From the NCBI GenBank assembly GCA_963817065.1, contig CAWFMO010000001.1, positions 558,001-622,000 on the forward strand: DNA of 64,000 nucleotides. Direction: 5' to 3'. The stretch comes from CAWFMO01 sp963817065 (GTDB lineage: Bacteria; Actinomycetota; Thermoleophilia; Solirubrobacterales; 70-9). The translations under genes were made by a program, and so were the position numbers. This document shows positions 54,128 through 63,487 of this stretch, piece after piece. The notes under the pieces are model-generated. The model ran no database searches. It saw only the letters and a list, made by a program, of their open reading frames with translations, and was not told the origin of the DNA. How positions within the stretch are numbered: the stretch's first letter is position 1; each line of letters opens with the position of its first letter.

Positions 54128-54973
54128 ATGACTCCTCTGACCAAAGACGGACCCGAGCCCGAGCGCGACGAGCTTCAGACCCGCGCCGAGGAGCTCCAAG
54201 AGAAGGGCGACTGGGGAGCCGAGGCGCTCGACGTGAACCGCCAGGCGCTCGCCGTCCATCCGAACGACGTCGACACCCGCACGAGGCTCGCTCGCTGCCT
54301 GGTCGCCGCCGGCCAGCCCTGCGAGGCGGTCGAGCACTTCTCGGCGGCGCTCGAGCTCGACCCCGGCGAGCCCAACATCGAGCAGTTCCGCCGCGACGCG
54401 TCGCGCGACTGCAAGGCGATGATCGAGATCGAGCGGCTCGAGACCGAGGGCGGGCTCGAGGCGGTGACCGAAGCCGCCGACGAGGCCGGCGACAGCGAGC
54501 GCGACCTGCGCTTCGCGGTCCTCGCGCGCCAGTTCGTCGCCGAGCGCGACCCGACCGCTGCTTCGATCGGCGCCTGGGCGACGACCGTCGGCGAGCACCG
54601 CGAGTTCTACGTCGCCGAGAGCCTCTTCGAGCGCTCGCTCGAGCTCGACCCCTCGCCGCAGACCAACGCCGCGACGATCATCGGGCTCGCGGCGATGCGC
54701 CGCCAGCAGCACCGCGAGGCCGAGACCCGCGAGCTCTGCGCGCAGATCCTCGCGATCGACCCGCAGAACAAGGGCGCCCTGGTCGAGCTCGCGGAGCTCG
54801 AGCTCGAACTCGCGGAGTCCGAGCACAGCCACGAGCATCTGCAGCGAGCCAACGAGCACGCCGACAAGGCCTGGCTCGCGGGAAATCAGGGCGAAGACAT
54901 GCAGCGGCTATACAGGCGGATGGAGCAGGTCTTCGAGGATCTCCAGCACGGCAAGACCTACTACCGCAAGTGA
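54128..54973 (+). CDS. tetratricopeptide-repeat protein
   Basis: 281 residues. TPR-like units are EALDVNRQALAVHPNDVDTR (about 33-52), CEAVEHFSAALELDPGEPNI (70-89), AESLFERSLELDPSPQTNAA (about 165-184) and EAETRELCAQILAIDPQNKG (about 198-217), plus a long C-terminal helix ending EDLQHGKTYYRK. No signal peptide or enzyme domain, so it is probably a cytosolic scaffold. Partners are not evident. Confidence 0.8.
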   Translation: MTPLTKDGPEPERDELQTRAEELQEKGDWGAEALDVNRQALAVHPNDVDTRTRLARCLVAAGQPCEAVEHFSAALELDPGEPNIEQFRRDASRDCKAMIEIERLETEGGLEAVTEAADEAGDSERDLRFAVLARQFVAERDPTAASIGAWATTVGEHREFYVAESLFERSLELDPSPQTNAATIIGLAAMRRQQHREAETRELCAQILAIDPQNKGALVELAELELELAESEHSHEHLQRANEHADKAWLAGNQGEDMQRLYRRMEQVFEDLQHGKTYYRK

Positions 54974-54993
54974 TCCGGGCTACCTGAGCCGGG

Positions 54994-56115
54994 CTACTTC
55001 TTCTTCCGCTTCTTCTTCACGCACTTCCCCTTCTTCAGCTTGCGGCCCTTTTTGCACTTTTTCTTGGGGGGCGTGGCCGGGGGTGCGGTGATCGTCGGCG
55101 TCGGCGGGGTTGCGGACGGCGGGGAGACCGTGGGCGGGGTCTGCTCGACCGCCACGGCGCCGGGCTGCCTGAAGAGCGTCGAAGCGCTCAGCATCGCCGG
55201 GGCCTGTCCCGGTGTGAAGCGGAAGATCGCCCCGGATCCGTCCGCCGCGCCGTTGAAGTCGGCCGTCGAATCGGCGACCACGGCACGGCCCGATGCGTCG
55301 ACATCGACGTCGAACGGGTCGCTGAAGCCAACCGAGTTGAGCGGGGCGGGCATCGCGGGAGGGGTGAAGCCGAAGATCAGGCCGCTGAACGTGCCCGGCG
55401 GGTTCGGATTCGCGTCCGGGTCGACGACGAGCACCTGGCCCGCCGAGTCAACGGCGATCCCGCTCGGGTCGGAGAAATCCAGGGAGGATCCGATGACCGC
55501 TGCGTCACCGCCCGGAGCGAAGCGCAGGACCCCTCCCGCCGCGCCCCGGTCCGCGACGACGACGTTCCCTTGCGGGTCCGGCGCCAACCCCCATGGCTCG
55601 ACGAACAGGGCCGAGGCCTCGAGGGTTGTCGGCGGGTCGCCGGGGGTGAAGCGGAACACGGCCCCTGTGTCGCCGCCCAATGTCTCGGGGTCCGCGTTGG
55701 TGTCGGCGACGAGGACGCGGCCCGCGGAGTCGACGGCGACCCCGGTCGGGGATTCGTACAAGGCCGATGTCGAGAGCACTGTTGGAGCCTGCCCCGGCAC
55801 GATGCGGAAGATCGCACCCGAGCCTGGGTCCGCGCCGTTTGGATCCGCCACGGGATCCGCGACGTAGACCTCGCCCGAGGGACCAACCGCCACGCCGCGA
55901 GGGGCCATGAAGGCAGCCGACTCGCCGAGGACGGTCGCGGCACCGGTAGCGGGATTGACCCGGAAGACCGCGCCTGTGCCGGGGAGCGCATCCGGATCGG
56001 CGGTGGCGTCGGCGACGACGATTTCCCCCGGCGCGAGCTGCTGCGCCGAGGCCGGCGCGGCGAGGACGGCGCAAACCGCGATCGCCGAGCAAAAGATCGA
56101 AAGCCGAACTCGCAT
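54994..56115 (-). CDS. secreted NHL/SMP-30-like beta-propeller with Lys-rich tail
   Basis: 373 residues from ATG 56115. TACGCT 7 nt upstream suggests a leaderless mRNA. Signal peptide IFCSAIAVCAVLAAPASAQ. About six blades share the pattern SPTGVAVDSAGRVLVADTNA, then GAVFRFTPGDPP. A Pro/Thr linker leads to KKKCKKGRKLKKGKCVKKK, the same tail as at 51633. An extracellular propeller; any lactonase activity is not supported by visible metal ligands. Confidence 0.8.
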   Translation of the reverse strand: MRVRLSIFCSAIAVCAVLAAPASAQQLAPGEIVVADATADPDALPGTGAVFRVNPATGAATVLGESAAFMAPRGVAVGPSGEVYVADPVADPNGADPGSGAIFRIVPGQAPTVLSTSALYESPTGVAVDSAGRVLVADTNADPETLGGDTGAVFRFTPGDPPTTLEASALFVEPWGLAPDPQGNVVVADRGAAGGVLRFAPGGDAAVIGSSLDFSDPSGIAVDSAGQVLVVDPDANPNPPGTFSGLIFGFTPPAMPAPLNSVGFSDPFDVDVDASGRAVVADSTADFNGAADGSGAIFRFTPGQAPAMLSASTLFRQPGAVAVEQTPPTVSPPSATPPTPTITAPPATPPKKKCKKGRKLKKGKCVKKKRKKK

Positions 56116-56134
56116 TGCGCTCAGCGTACTCCGA

Positions 56135-56596
56135 CTAGACGGGCTTCGTCGTCATCGCCCAGATCGCGACCAGATAGGCGACGAGGGCGATCGAGACGAA
56201 GACCATCGAGACGCGGTCGAGCCCGCGGCCGCCCTCGCCGGCGACGCGGCGGGCGCCGATCCCGGTGCAGACGGTCGCGATCACGAGCAGCAGGAAGGTC
56301 GGCTCGGCGGCGATGAAGCCGATGTTGATCCAGGCGGCGTCGCTGTCCTCGAGCCCCTGCTTGTCGGCGATCCACTGGGCGCTGAGGCGCATCACGATCC
56401 ACGAGGGGATCGCCGCCCAGAGCAGGGCGCGGAAGCCGAGCCTCGTCATCTCCTGCGAGCCGGAGCGCCAGGCGCCGGCCAACGAGGTTGCGCTGAGGCT
56501 GACCGCGCCGATCAGGGTGAAGGCGCCGAGGATGTGGAGAAAGAGCGGCAGGTTCCACTCGTCGGGGCGAAGCGCGGCGGTGAGGTCGATTCCCAT
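56135..56596 (-). CDS. four-helix membrane protein, paralog 1
   Basis: 153 residues with four membrane segments: LPLFLHILGAFTLIGAVSLS, FRALLWAAIPSWIVMRLSA, NIGFIAAEPTFLLLVIATVC and VSMVFVSIALVAYLVAIWAM. The opening LFLH-x-L motif also opens the gene just upstream on this strand, so the two are paralogs and probably form a complex. The spacing is 2 bases. The family is not recognised with certainty; a DUF2269-like protein is possible. Confidence 0.7.
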   Translation of the reverse strand: MGIDLTAALRPDEWNLPLFLHILGAFTLIGAVSLSATSLAGAWRSGSQEMTRLGFRALLWAAIPSWIVMRLSAQWIADKQGLEDSDAAWINIGFIAAEPTFLLLVIATVCTGIGARRVAGEGGRGLDRVSMVFVSIALVAYLVAIWAMTTKPV

Positions 56597-56598
56597 CG

Positions 56599-56997
56599 TC
56601 AGGCCCAGGGCTTGTAGACCATGTCGGCGAGCAGGAGGACGACGGCCATGGTGCGCACCCAGTGCGGGCCGGCGATCTGGTTGCTGATCGCCGCGCCGCC
56701 CGCGGTAATGCTCTCTCTCAGCCCGCGATCGGCCTTGTCGCCGCTGCCGCCCGCGACCAGCCAGAGCACGAAGGCGATCAGGATCCAGGCGTCCCAGAGC
56801 TCGTAGCCGTCGACGTCGATCGCGAGCCAGATCCCGAGGATCAGCGTCCCGATGAGACCGATACCGCCGGCGGCCTGGGCGATCCTCGCCGAGCGCGAGT
56901 CAGTCGGCGCGCCGAGCACCCAGGCGCTGAACATCACCACGCTGGCGAACAGCGCCGCGGCGGCGAGCACGTGCAGGAAAAGCAACGTGTCGTACAT
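56599..56997 (-). CDS. four-helix membrane protein, paralog 2
   Basis: 132 residues from ATG 56997. Segments: TLLFLHVLAAAALFASVVMF, AQAAGGIGLIGTLILGIWLA, WILIAFVLWLVAGG and WVRTMAVVLLLADMVYKPW. It shares the LFLHxLxA...SAxxLG opening with the downstream gene, to which it is adjacent and probably coupled. It diverges from the coiled-coil gene at 57094. No enzyme motif is visible. Confidence 0.7.
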   Translation of the reverse strand: MYDTLLFLHVLAAAALFASVVMFSAWVLGAPTDSRSARIAQAAGGIGLIGTLILGIWLAIDVDGYELWDAWILIAFVLWLVAGGSGDKADRGLRESITAGGAAISNQIAGPHWVRTMAVVLLLADMVYKPWA

Positions 56998-57093
56998 CGC
57001 GCAAGATCCTATGCGAGGCGGGGATGCAAGCCGGGCTTCGGCTGCACCCCCGCGCCCCTGCCGAGAGCCCCGGCGCGCAATCATGGGGGCCGC

Positions 57094-57561
57094 ATGAACG
57101 GCAACGACGTTGATTCCCTGATCGATTCGCTCCAGCGGGTCGCCCAAGAGGCGCCCGAGGTGCCGCTCGTCGGCGAGGCGCGAATCGACCGCGAGACGGT
57201 CTACGACCTGCTCGACCAGCTCCGCGCGATCCTCCCCGAGGAGGAGAAGCAGGCGCGCTGGATCACCAAGGAGCGCGACGACCTGCTGCGCGAGGCCAAG
57301 CGCGAGGCCGCCGACATCGTCACCGAGGCCCGCCGCCGCGCCCGCGACCTGACCGCGCCCGAGGTCATCCGCCGCGAGACCGAGCGCGCCGCCCAGGAGA
57401 CGATCGACCGCGCCGCCGAAGAGGGCCGCAAGATGCGCCTCGACGCCGAGGATTACGCCGACAATCTGCTCGCGAGCATGCAGGCGAACCTCGACAAGTT
57501 CGTCGACGCGACCCGCCGCGGCCGCGCCCAGCTCCACGTCCCCGGCGACGACCAGCGATGA
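57094..57561 (+). CDS. DivIVA-like coiled-coil protein
   Basis: 155 residues. DSLIDSLQRVAQEAPEVPLV and RIDRETVYDLLDQLRAILPE lead to a long coil (ERDDLLREAKREAADIVTEA, ERAAQETIDRAAEEGRKMRL, AEDYADNLLASMQANLDKFV). The VTEARRRA-type repeats resemble DivIVA/SepIVA cell-division coils and ATP synthase b-like stalks. Start ATG 57094; the stop overlaps the next ATG (ATGA). A role in cell-pole or wall organisation is inferred. Confidence 0.75.
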   Translation: MNGNDVDSLIDSLQRVAQEAPEVPLVGEARIDRETVYDLLDQLRAILPEEEKQARWITKERDDLLREAKREAADIVTEARRRARDLTAPEVIRRETERAAQETIDRAAEEGRKMRLDAEDYADNLLASMQANLDKFVDATRRGRAQLHVPGDDQR

Positions 57562-57722
57562 CGCTCCCCGGCCCCTCGCGCACGATCATCGTCGAGCCGA
57601 TCGAGGTCCCCGAGCGCGCCCCGGCGCCGCCTCCGGAGCCAAAGCGTGAGCCGGCCCCCGAGCGCGAGCGCGAGCCCGCCCGGACCGAGCCCGAGCGCGA
57701 GCCCGAGAAGACTCCGGCGTGA
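57558..57722 (+). CDS. 54-residue Pro/Glu/Arg-rich peptide
   Basis: ATG 57558 overlaps the preceding TGA (ATGA), and its own TGA overlaps the next GTG (GTGA), so it is held between two coupled genes. The product is low-complexity (PSRTIIVEPIEVPERAPAPP, then EPAPEREREP repeats). The coupling supports translation; function unknown. Confidence 0.5.
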   Translation: MTLPGPSRTIIVEPIEVPERAPAPPPEPKREPAPEREREPARTEPEREPEKTPA

Positions 57723-58309
57723 CGCCGCACGGCGAGCGCCATCTCCACCCGGACCACCCGGTCGTTCCCGGCCGCGTCTACGGCCTCCGGACCTGGCGCG
57801 TGCGCTGGAGCGCCCACCGGCCGATCCTCTCCGGCGTCTTCCAGGCATCGACCTGGTCGCACGGGCTCGATGCGACGCAGGCCAAGTGCCGCGGCCGCGC
57901 GCGGGGCACCCGCCACGAGGCGCCCCACCCGGGCTGCCGCTGCGGGATCTACGGAATGCATCCCGCGCAGATCGGGCAGTGGTTCGAGATGACCCGCAAG
58001 CCGTTCGACTGGGGCCCCTCGGTGCACGGGATCGTCGAGGCGTGGGGGAGGGTCGAGCTGCACGAGGACGGCTTCCGGGCCGAGTACGCGCGCCCGCACG
58101 CGATCGTCCACGTCGAGGGCTACGGCGACTGGTCGGGCTCTCGCAAGGTCGCCGAGGGACTCGGGGTCGAGCACCTCGTCTTCTCGAGCGTCGCCGAGGT
58201 CCGCCGCTACTGCGACCGCAACGGGCTCGGGATGGACGCCGGCACGGTCGGCGACCTCAATCCCGAGATCGGTCTGCTCGGCCCCGAGCCGCGCGCGGCT
58301 ACCGGCTGA
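57719..58309 (+). CDS. conserved hypothetical protein with CxC cluster
   Basis: 196 residues from GTG 57719. GLRTWRVRWSAHRPILSGVF opens the folded part. Three Cys (AKCRGRARG, then HPGCRCGIYGMHPAQIGQW) and several His suggest a metal site. HGIVEAWGRVELHEDGFRAE is probably a beta sheet, and the end FSSVAEVRRYCDRNGL is helical. Family not recognised. Third gene of a coupled set; a strong hairpin follows it. Confidence 0.7.
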   Translation: MTPHGERHLHPDHPVVPGRVYGLRTWRVRWSAHRPILSGVFQASTWSHGLDATQAKCRGRARGTRHEAPHPGCRCGIYGMHPAQIGQWFEMTRKPFDWGPSVHGIVEAWGRVELHEDGFRAEYARPHAIVHVEGYGDWSGSRKVAEGLGVEHLVFSSVAEVRRYCDRNGLGMDAGTVGDLNPEIGLLGPEPRAATG

Positions 58310-58345
58310 GCTCCCCGCTTCTCTGAACCCCGTCCCCAGATACAA

Positions 58346-58371
58346 GAAGAGCGGCCAATCGGCCGCTCTTC
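58346..58371. terminator. hairpin terminator between convergent genes
   Basis: GAAGAGCGGCC (58346-58356) and GGCCGCTCTTC (58361-58371) are perfect 11-bp arms with an AATC loop. It lies between convergent genes 58309 and 58379. The U-run is poor in both directions, as is common in GC-rich actinobacteria. Confidence 0.7.
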
Positions 58372-58378
58372 GTGACGC

Positions 58379-58738
58379 TTACTTGACGAGCCCGAGCTCC
58401 TTGCGAGCCTTGCCCACCGAGGCGATCGAAGCCCCGCAGGACTTGGCGATCTCGCCGTCGGCACGGCTCGGGTCGCGCTTGACCTCGAAGTGGATCCGCG
58501 CCGCGGACTGGAGCTTGGCGCGGTCCGTGAGCGACATGCCCTCCGGAGCCTTCTCGAGCGCGTTGTCGGCCGCGATGTCACGGCGACAGGCGAGACAGAA
58601 GTGCTCGCCGTCCTTCTCCGCCCAGTTGGCGGGACGCTTCGGGGCGTCGTGCCCCTTCATCCACTGCACGGTGACGTCACACCGGGCACAGACGAAGATC
58701 GCGTCGTTCTTTCGGTCAGCTACAGCAGCCTTAGACAA
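58379..58738 (-). CDS. zinc-ribbon/HTH protein, paralog B
   Basis: 119 residues from TTG 58738 (AAAGGA 6 nt upstream). Alignment with paralog A (SKAAVADRKNDAIFVCARCD against PDAAIAERGTESWTCIRCD) fixes this start. Cysteines: CARCDVTVQWM and CLACRRDIAADNAL. The end IHFEVKRDPSRADGEIAKSC then GASIASVGKARKEL is HTH-like. The pair suggests a small DNA- or RNA-binding family; targets unknown. A leader of about 100 nt is likely. Confidence 0.78.
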   Translation of the reverse strand: MSKAAVADRKNDAIFVCARCDVTVQWMKGHDAPKRPANWAEKDGEHFCLACRRDIAADNALEKAPEGMSLTDRAKLQSAARIHFEVKRDPSRADGEIAKSCGASIASVGKARKELGLVK

Positions 58739-59095
58739 GGAGATTCCTTTCAGACTTTCCCCTCTGGCCTGATCACCGCGGGACGAAGGGAAAAGCCGCC
58801 GAGCGATTACGTACATGGATGCTTCGGTACTAAGAGTAGCTAACAAGGCGCTCCGGCGCCACCCAATGCGTACCAGAACGCACGATCTTGCCCGGAAATA
58901 GCGGATAAATGTTGGGTAAGACGGCCCAAACGGGCCTCGGCGGAGGGGGAACGCAGGTTCGGGGTCCCGACCCTGCTAGCGTGCCGGTCGTCGGGTGACA
59001 AGACGTCGCCCGAGAGGTTTTAGTTCTCCCTGCGCTTCTCATGAGCACTCGGGGTCCAAGAATCTCCCCGAATCACTCATAAGGAGAAAGCACAC
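58739..59095. other. 357-bp intergenic region between divergent zinc-ribbon and DEAD-box genes
   Basis: No gene is seen. The minus-strand leader of the zinc-ribbon gene and a plus-strand leader of the DEAD-box gene account for most of it. TAGCGT (58977-58982) is the best plus-strand -10 box, giving a leader of about 105 nt; AAGGAG precedes ATG 59096. On the minus strand TTGGGT, a 17-nt spacer and TTAGCT form a weak promoter. GGCCC-AAAC-GGGCC (58923-58936) is a small hairpin. Confidence 0.45.
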
Positions 59096-60363
59096 ATGTC
59101 ATCCGAATCATTCGCCGATCTCGGCGTGTCGCGTCCAGTCGTGGACGCACTCGCCGAGCGCGGCTTCACCAAACCGTTCGCCGTACAGAAACTGGCGATC
59201 GCCGACGTACTCGAGGGCCGCGACGTCCTCGTCCAGTCCCCGACCGGGTCGGGCAAGACGCTCGCCTTCGGGGTCCCGATCGCCGACCGGCTGAAGCCGG
59301 AAGACGGTCGCCCCAGCGCCCTGATCCTCGCGCCGACGCGCGAGCTCGCCGAGCAGATCGTCGACGAGCTCGAATCCGTCGTCCAGGCCCGCGGGCTCAA
59401 GGTCGCCCCCGTCTATGGCGGGGTCGGTATCCAGGCGCAGGCGAAGCGCGCCGCAAAGGCGCATATCGTCGTCGCCACCCCCGGGAGGCTCGAGGACCTG
59501 CTCGAGCGCCGGGCGCTTGACCTCAAGAAGGTCAAGATCCTCGTCCTCGACGAGGCCGACCGGATGCTCGACATGGGCTTCAAGCCCCCCGTCGACCGAA
59601 TCGTCAAGCAGATGCCGAAGCAGCGCCAGACGCTGTTCTTCTCGGCGACGCTCGAGGGAGCGGCCGGCAAGCTCGCCGCCGCCTACACCCACGACGCGGC
59701 GCGACACGTCCATGCGCCGAAGGCCGAGAACAGGGTCGACATCGAGCACCGCTTCGTCCACCTCAATCACGAGGCAAAGGTCGGAGCGCTCGTCGGCGAG
59801 GTCGAGGCAGCGAGCGGCGGCCGGACGCTGGTCTTCGTGCGCACCAAGCGCGGCGCCGACCGGCTGGTCAAGAAGCTCAGCAACCAGAGCGTCCGCGCGC
59901 TGGCGATGCACGGCAACAAGTCCCAGAACCAGCGCCGCCGCGCGCTGGCGGACTTCGAGGACGGACGCGTCGACACGCTGGTCGCGACCGACGTCGCCGC
60001 CCGCGGGATCGACGTCGCCGAGATCGCCCAGGTGATCAACTTCGACATCCCCGAGGACCACGAGACCTACATCCACCGCACCGGCCGCACCGGCCGCGCG
60101 GGGGCCAGCGGCTCGGCGGCGACATTCGTCACCGCCGATCAGGTCCGCGACACGCGAGCGATCGCCTCGGCGCTCGGTCTGACCGAGCAGTTCGACTCCG
60201 GGCGCAGCAACCGGAGCAACGGCGAGGCGAACGGCAACGGCCACAACTCGACCCCGAGCCAGCGTTCAGAGAACGGCGACCGGGGACGCAACGGGCGCAA
60301 CGGCCGCGGCAAGGGCCGCAACCGGAACCGCAACAGGAACCGAAACCGCAGCCGCAGCCGCGC

Positions 60364-60367
<4 letters not shown>
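59096..60367 (+). CDS. DEAD-box RNA helicase (RhlE/DeaD-like)
   Basis: 423 residues. Q motif FADLGVSRPVVDALAERGF, Walker A SPTGSGKT, PTRELAEQI, VATPGRLEDLL, DEAD (VLDEADRMLDMGF), SAT, and motifs V-VI VATDVAARGIDVAEI and HRTGRTGRAG are all present. The C-terminus is an Asn/Arg/Gly-rich basic tail from about 365. It unwinds RNA in the cytosol, probably in ribosome assembly or cold adaptation. The stop shares CTAG with typA. Confidence 0.95.
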
Positions 60368-62196
<1,829 letters not shown>

Positions 62197-62240
62197 GCGA
62201 GCCGGGATAGTAGGGAGGAGGGACGCGCGGCCCCGAAGCG

Positions 62241-63053
62241 CTAGCCGGGGACTTGGCCGATCGTACGGATGTAATCGGCTTCGACCCGGATGCCGCCGTC
62301 GATCTCGGTCGCGAACTCTCCGTAGAGGCCGATCAGCTTCTCGCGCATCTCGTCCCACTTGCCCTCCGGCTCGAGCGCCGCCTTGGCCATGATGATCGGG
62401 CCGAGCTTGTCCTCGAACATCACGAGCAGCGATTCGGTCGACTCCTCCTCCCAGGTCGCGGTCTCCTGCTCGATCGTGATCTCGACGTCCTTGCCTTCGA
62501 AGTAGCCGCGGACGACCGCTTCGTCCCCCCAGAGCATCGGGGAGTCGACCTCCTCGGGCGGCGGGGGCAGCGCGGCGCCCATCGTCGTCAGCATCTTGCC
62601 GTTGAGGCCCTCGGGGGTCCATGCCGTGCAGGCGAAGATCCCGCCGGGGCGGGTGACGCGGAGCATCTCGTTCGCGGCCTCCTGGTTGTCGGGCGCGAAC
62701 ATCGCGCCAAAGACCGAGAGCACGCGGTCGAAGGATCCGTCCTCGAACTGGAGGTCGCCGGCGTCGCCCTCGACCCACTCGACCTCGACCCCGGCCTCCT
62801 TGGCGCGAGCGCGGCCGGCGTCGAAGAGCTCGGGGGTGACGTCGAGGCCGGTGACCTTGGCGCCGCGCTCGGCGGCGCGGATCGCGACGTTGCCGGATCC
62901 GGTGCCGATGTCGAGGACGTCCTGGCCCTCGGCGACCCCGACTCGCTCGACGAGCGCGTCGGCGACCGGCTGGATCGTCTCGGCGACCGTCGGCCAGTCG
63001 CCCGACGACCATACGGCCCTCTGGCCCTTGCGGAAATCTTCTTTGAACGCCAT
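62241..63053 (-). CDS. SAM-dependent methyltransferase (UbiE/MenG-like class I fold)
   Basis: 270 residues from ATG 63053 with AGGAGG 6 nt upstream. SAM motifs are VLDIGTGSGNVAIRAAERGA, LDVTPELFDAGRARA, EGDAGDLQFEDGSFDRVLSV and LRVTRPGGIFACTAWTPEG. The C-terminal half is variable, so the substrate is unknown. The start overlaps the preceding stop by one base (TGATG). Confidence 0.88.
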   Translation of the reverse strand: MAFKEDFRKGQRAVWSSGDWPTVAETIQPVADALVERVGVAEGQDVLDIGTGSGNVAIRAAERGAKVTGLDVTPELFDAGRARAKEAGVEVEWVEGDAGDLQFEDGSFDRVLSVFGAMFAPDNQEAANEMLRVTRPGGIFACTAWTPEGLNGKMLTTMGAALPPPPEEVDSPMLWGDEAVVRGYFEGKDVEITIEQETATWEEESTESLLVMFEDKLGPIIMAKAALEPEGKWDEMREKLIGLYGEFATEIDGGIRVEADYIRTIGQVPG

Positions 63054-63487
63054 CAACAACCTCCTGGTTTGTCGCTTATCAAGATCACTGTCGCGCCCTG
63101 GGGAGCCTTGCGCCCGGGCGCCGGCGAGGTCTCGCAGACCTCCCAGTCGGGCTTGATCTCCGCGCGCAGGCCGCTGGCGCTCTCGGCGCGGCCGGCGAGG
63201 CCGAGGCCCTCGAGCTCCTTCTGGGCGTCGCCGAGCTTCGAGCCGACGAGGTTCGGGATCTTGATCGCGCCGGGGCCGGGCGGGACCGGCTGGCCCGCCT
63301 GCGGCTTCTTCGGCTTCGGGGGCGGGGCGGTGGCGGTCGTCGTCGGCGGCTCGGTCGCGGCGGTCTCGGTCGCGGCCGTGCTCGGCGCGGCGGTCGTCGT
63401 CGCGTCGCCGGAGTCCTCGTCGTCACCGCAGCCGGCGATCAGCGCTGCGGCGGCGAGCGCAAGGGCGAGCAGGGGCAGCCGGTTCAC
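63053..63487 (-). CDS. lipoprotein with PASTA domain
   Basis: 144 residues from GTG 63487, which overlaps the stop of the upstream gene (GTGA). Signal LPLLALALAAAALIAGC has a good lipobox (LIAGC). A Thr/Pro/Ala linker leads to one PASTA domain (IKIPNLVGSKLGDAQKELEG, ending PGRKAPQGATVILISD). PASTA domains bind peptidoglycan or beta-lactams; a free lipid-anchored form suggests a wall sensor or anchor. Substrate unproven. Confidence 0.82.
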   Translation of the reverse strand: MNRLPLLALALAAAALIAGCGDDEDSGDATTTAAPSTAATETAATEPPTTTATAPPPKPKKPQAGQPVPPGPGAIKIPNLVGSKLGDAQKELEGLGLAGRAESASGLRAEIKPDWEVCETSPAPGRKAPQGATVILISDKPGGC

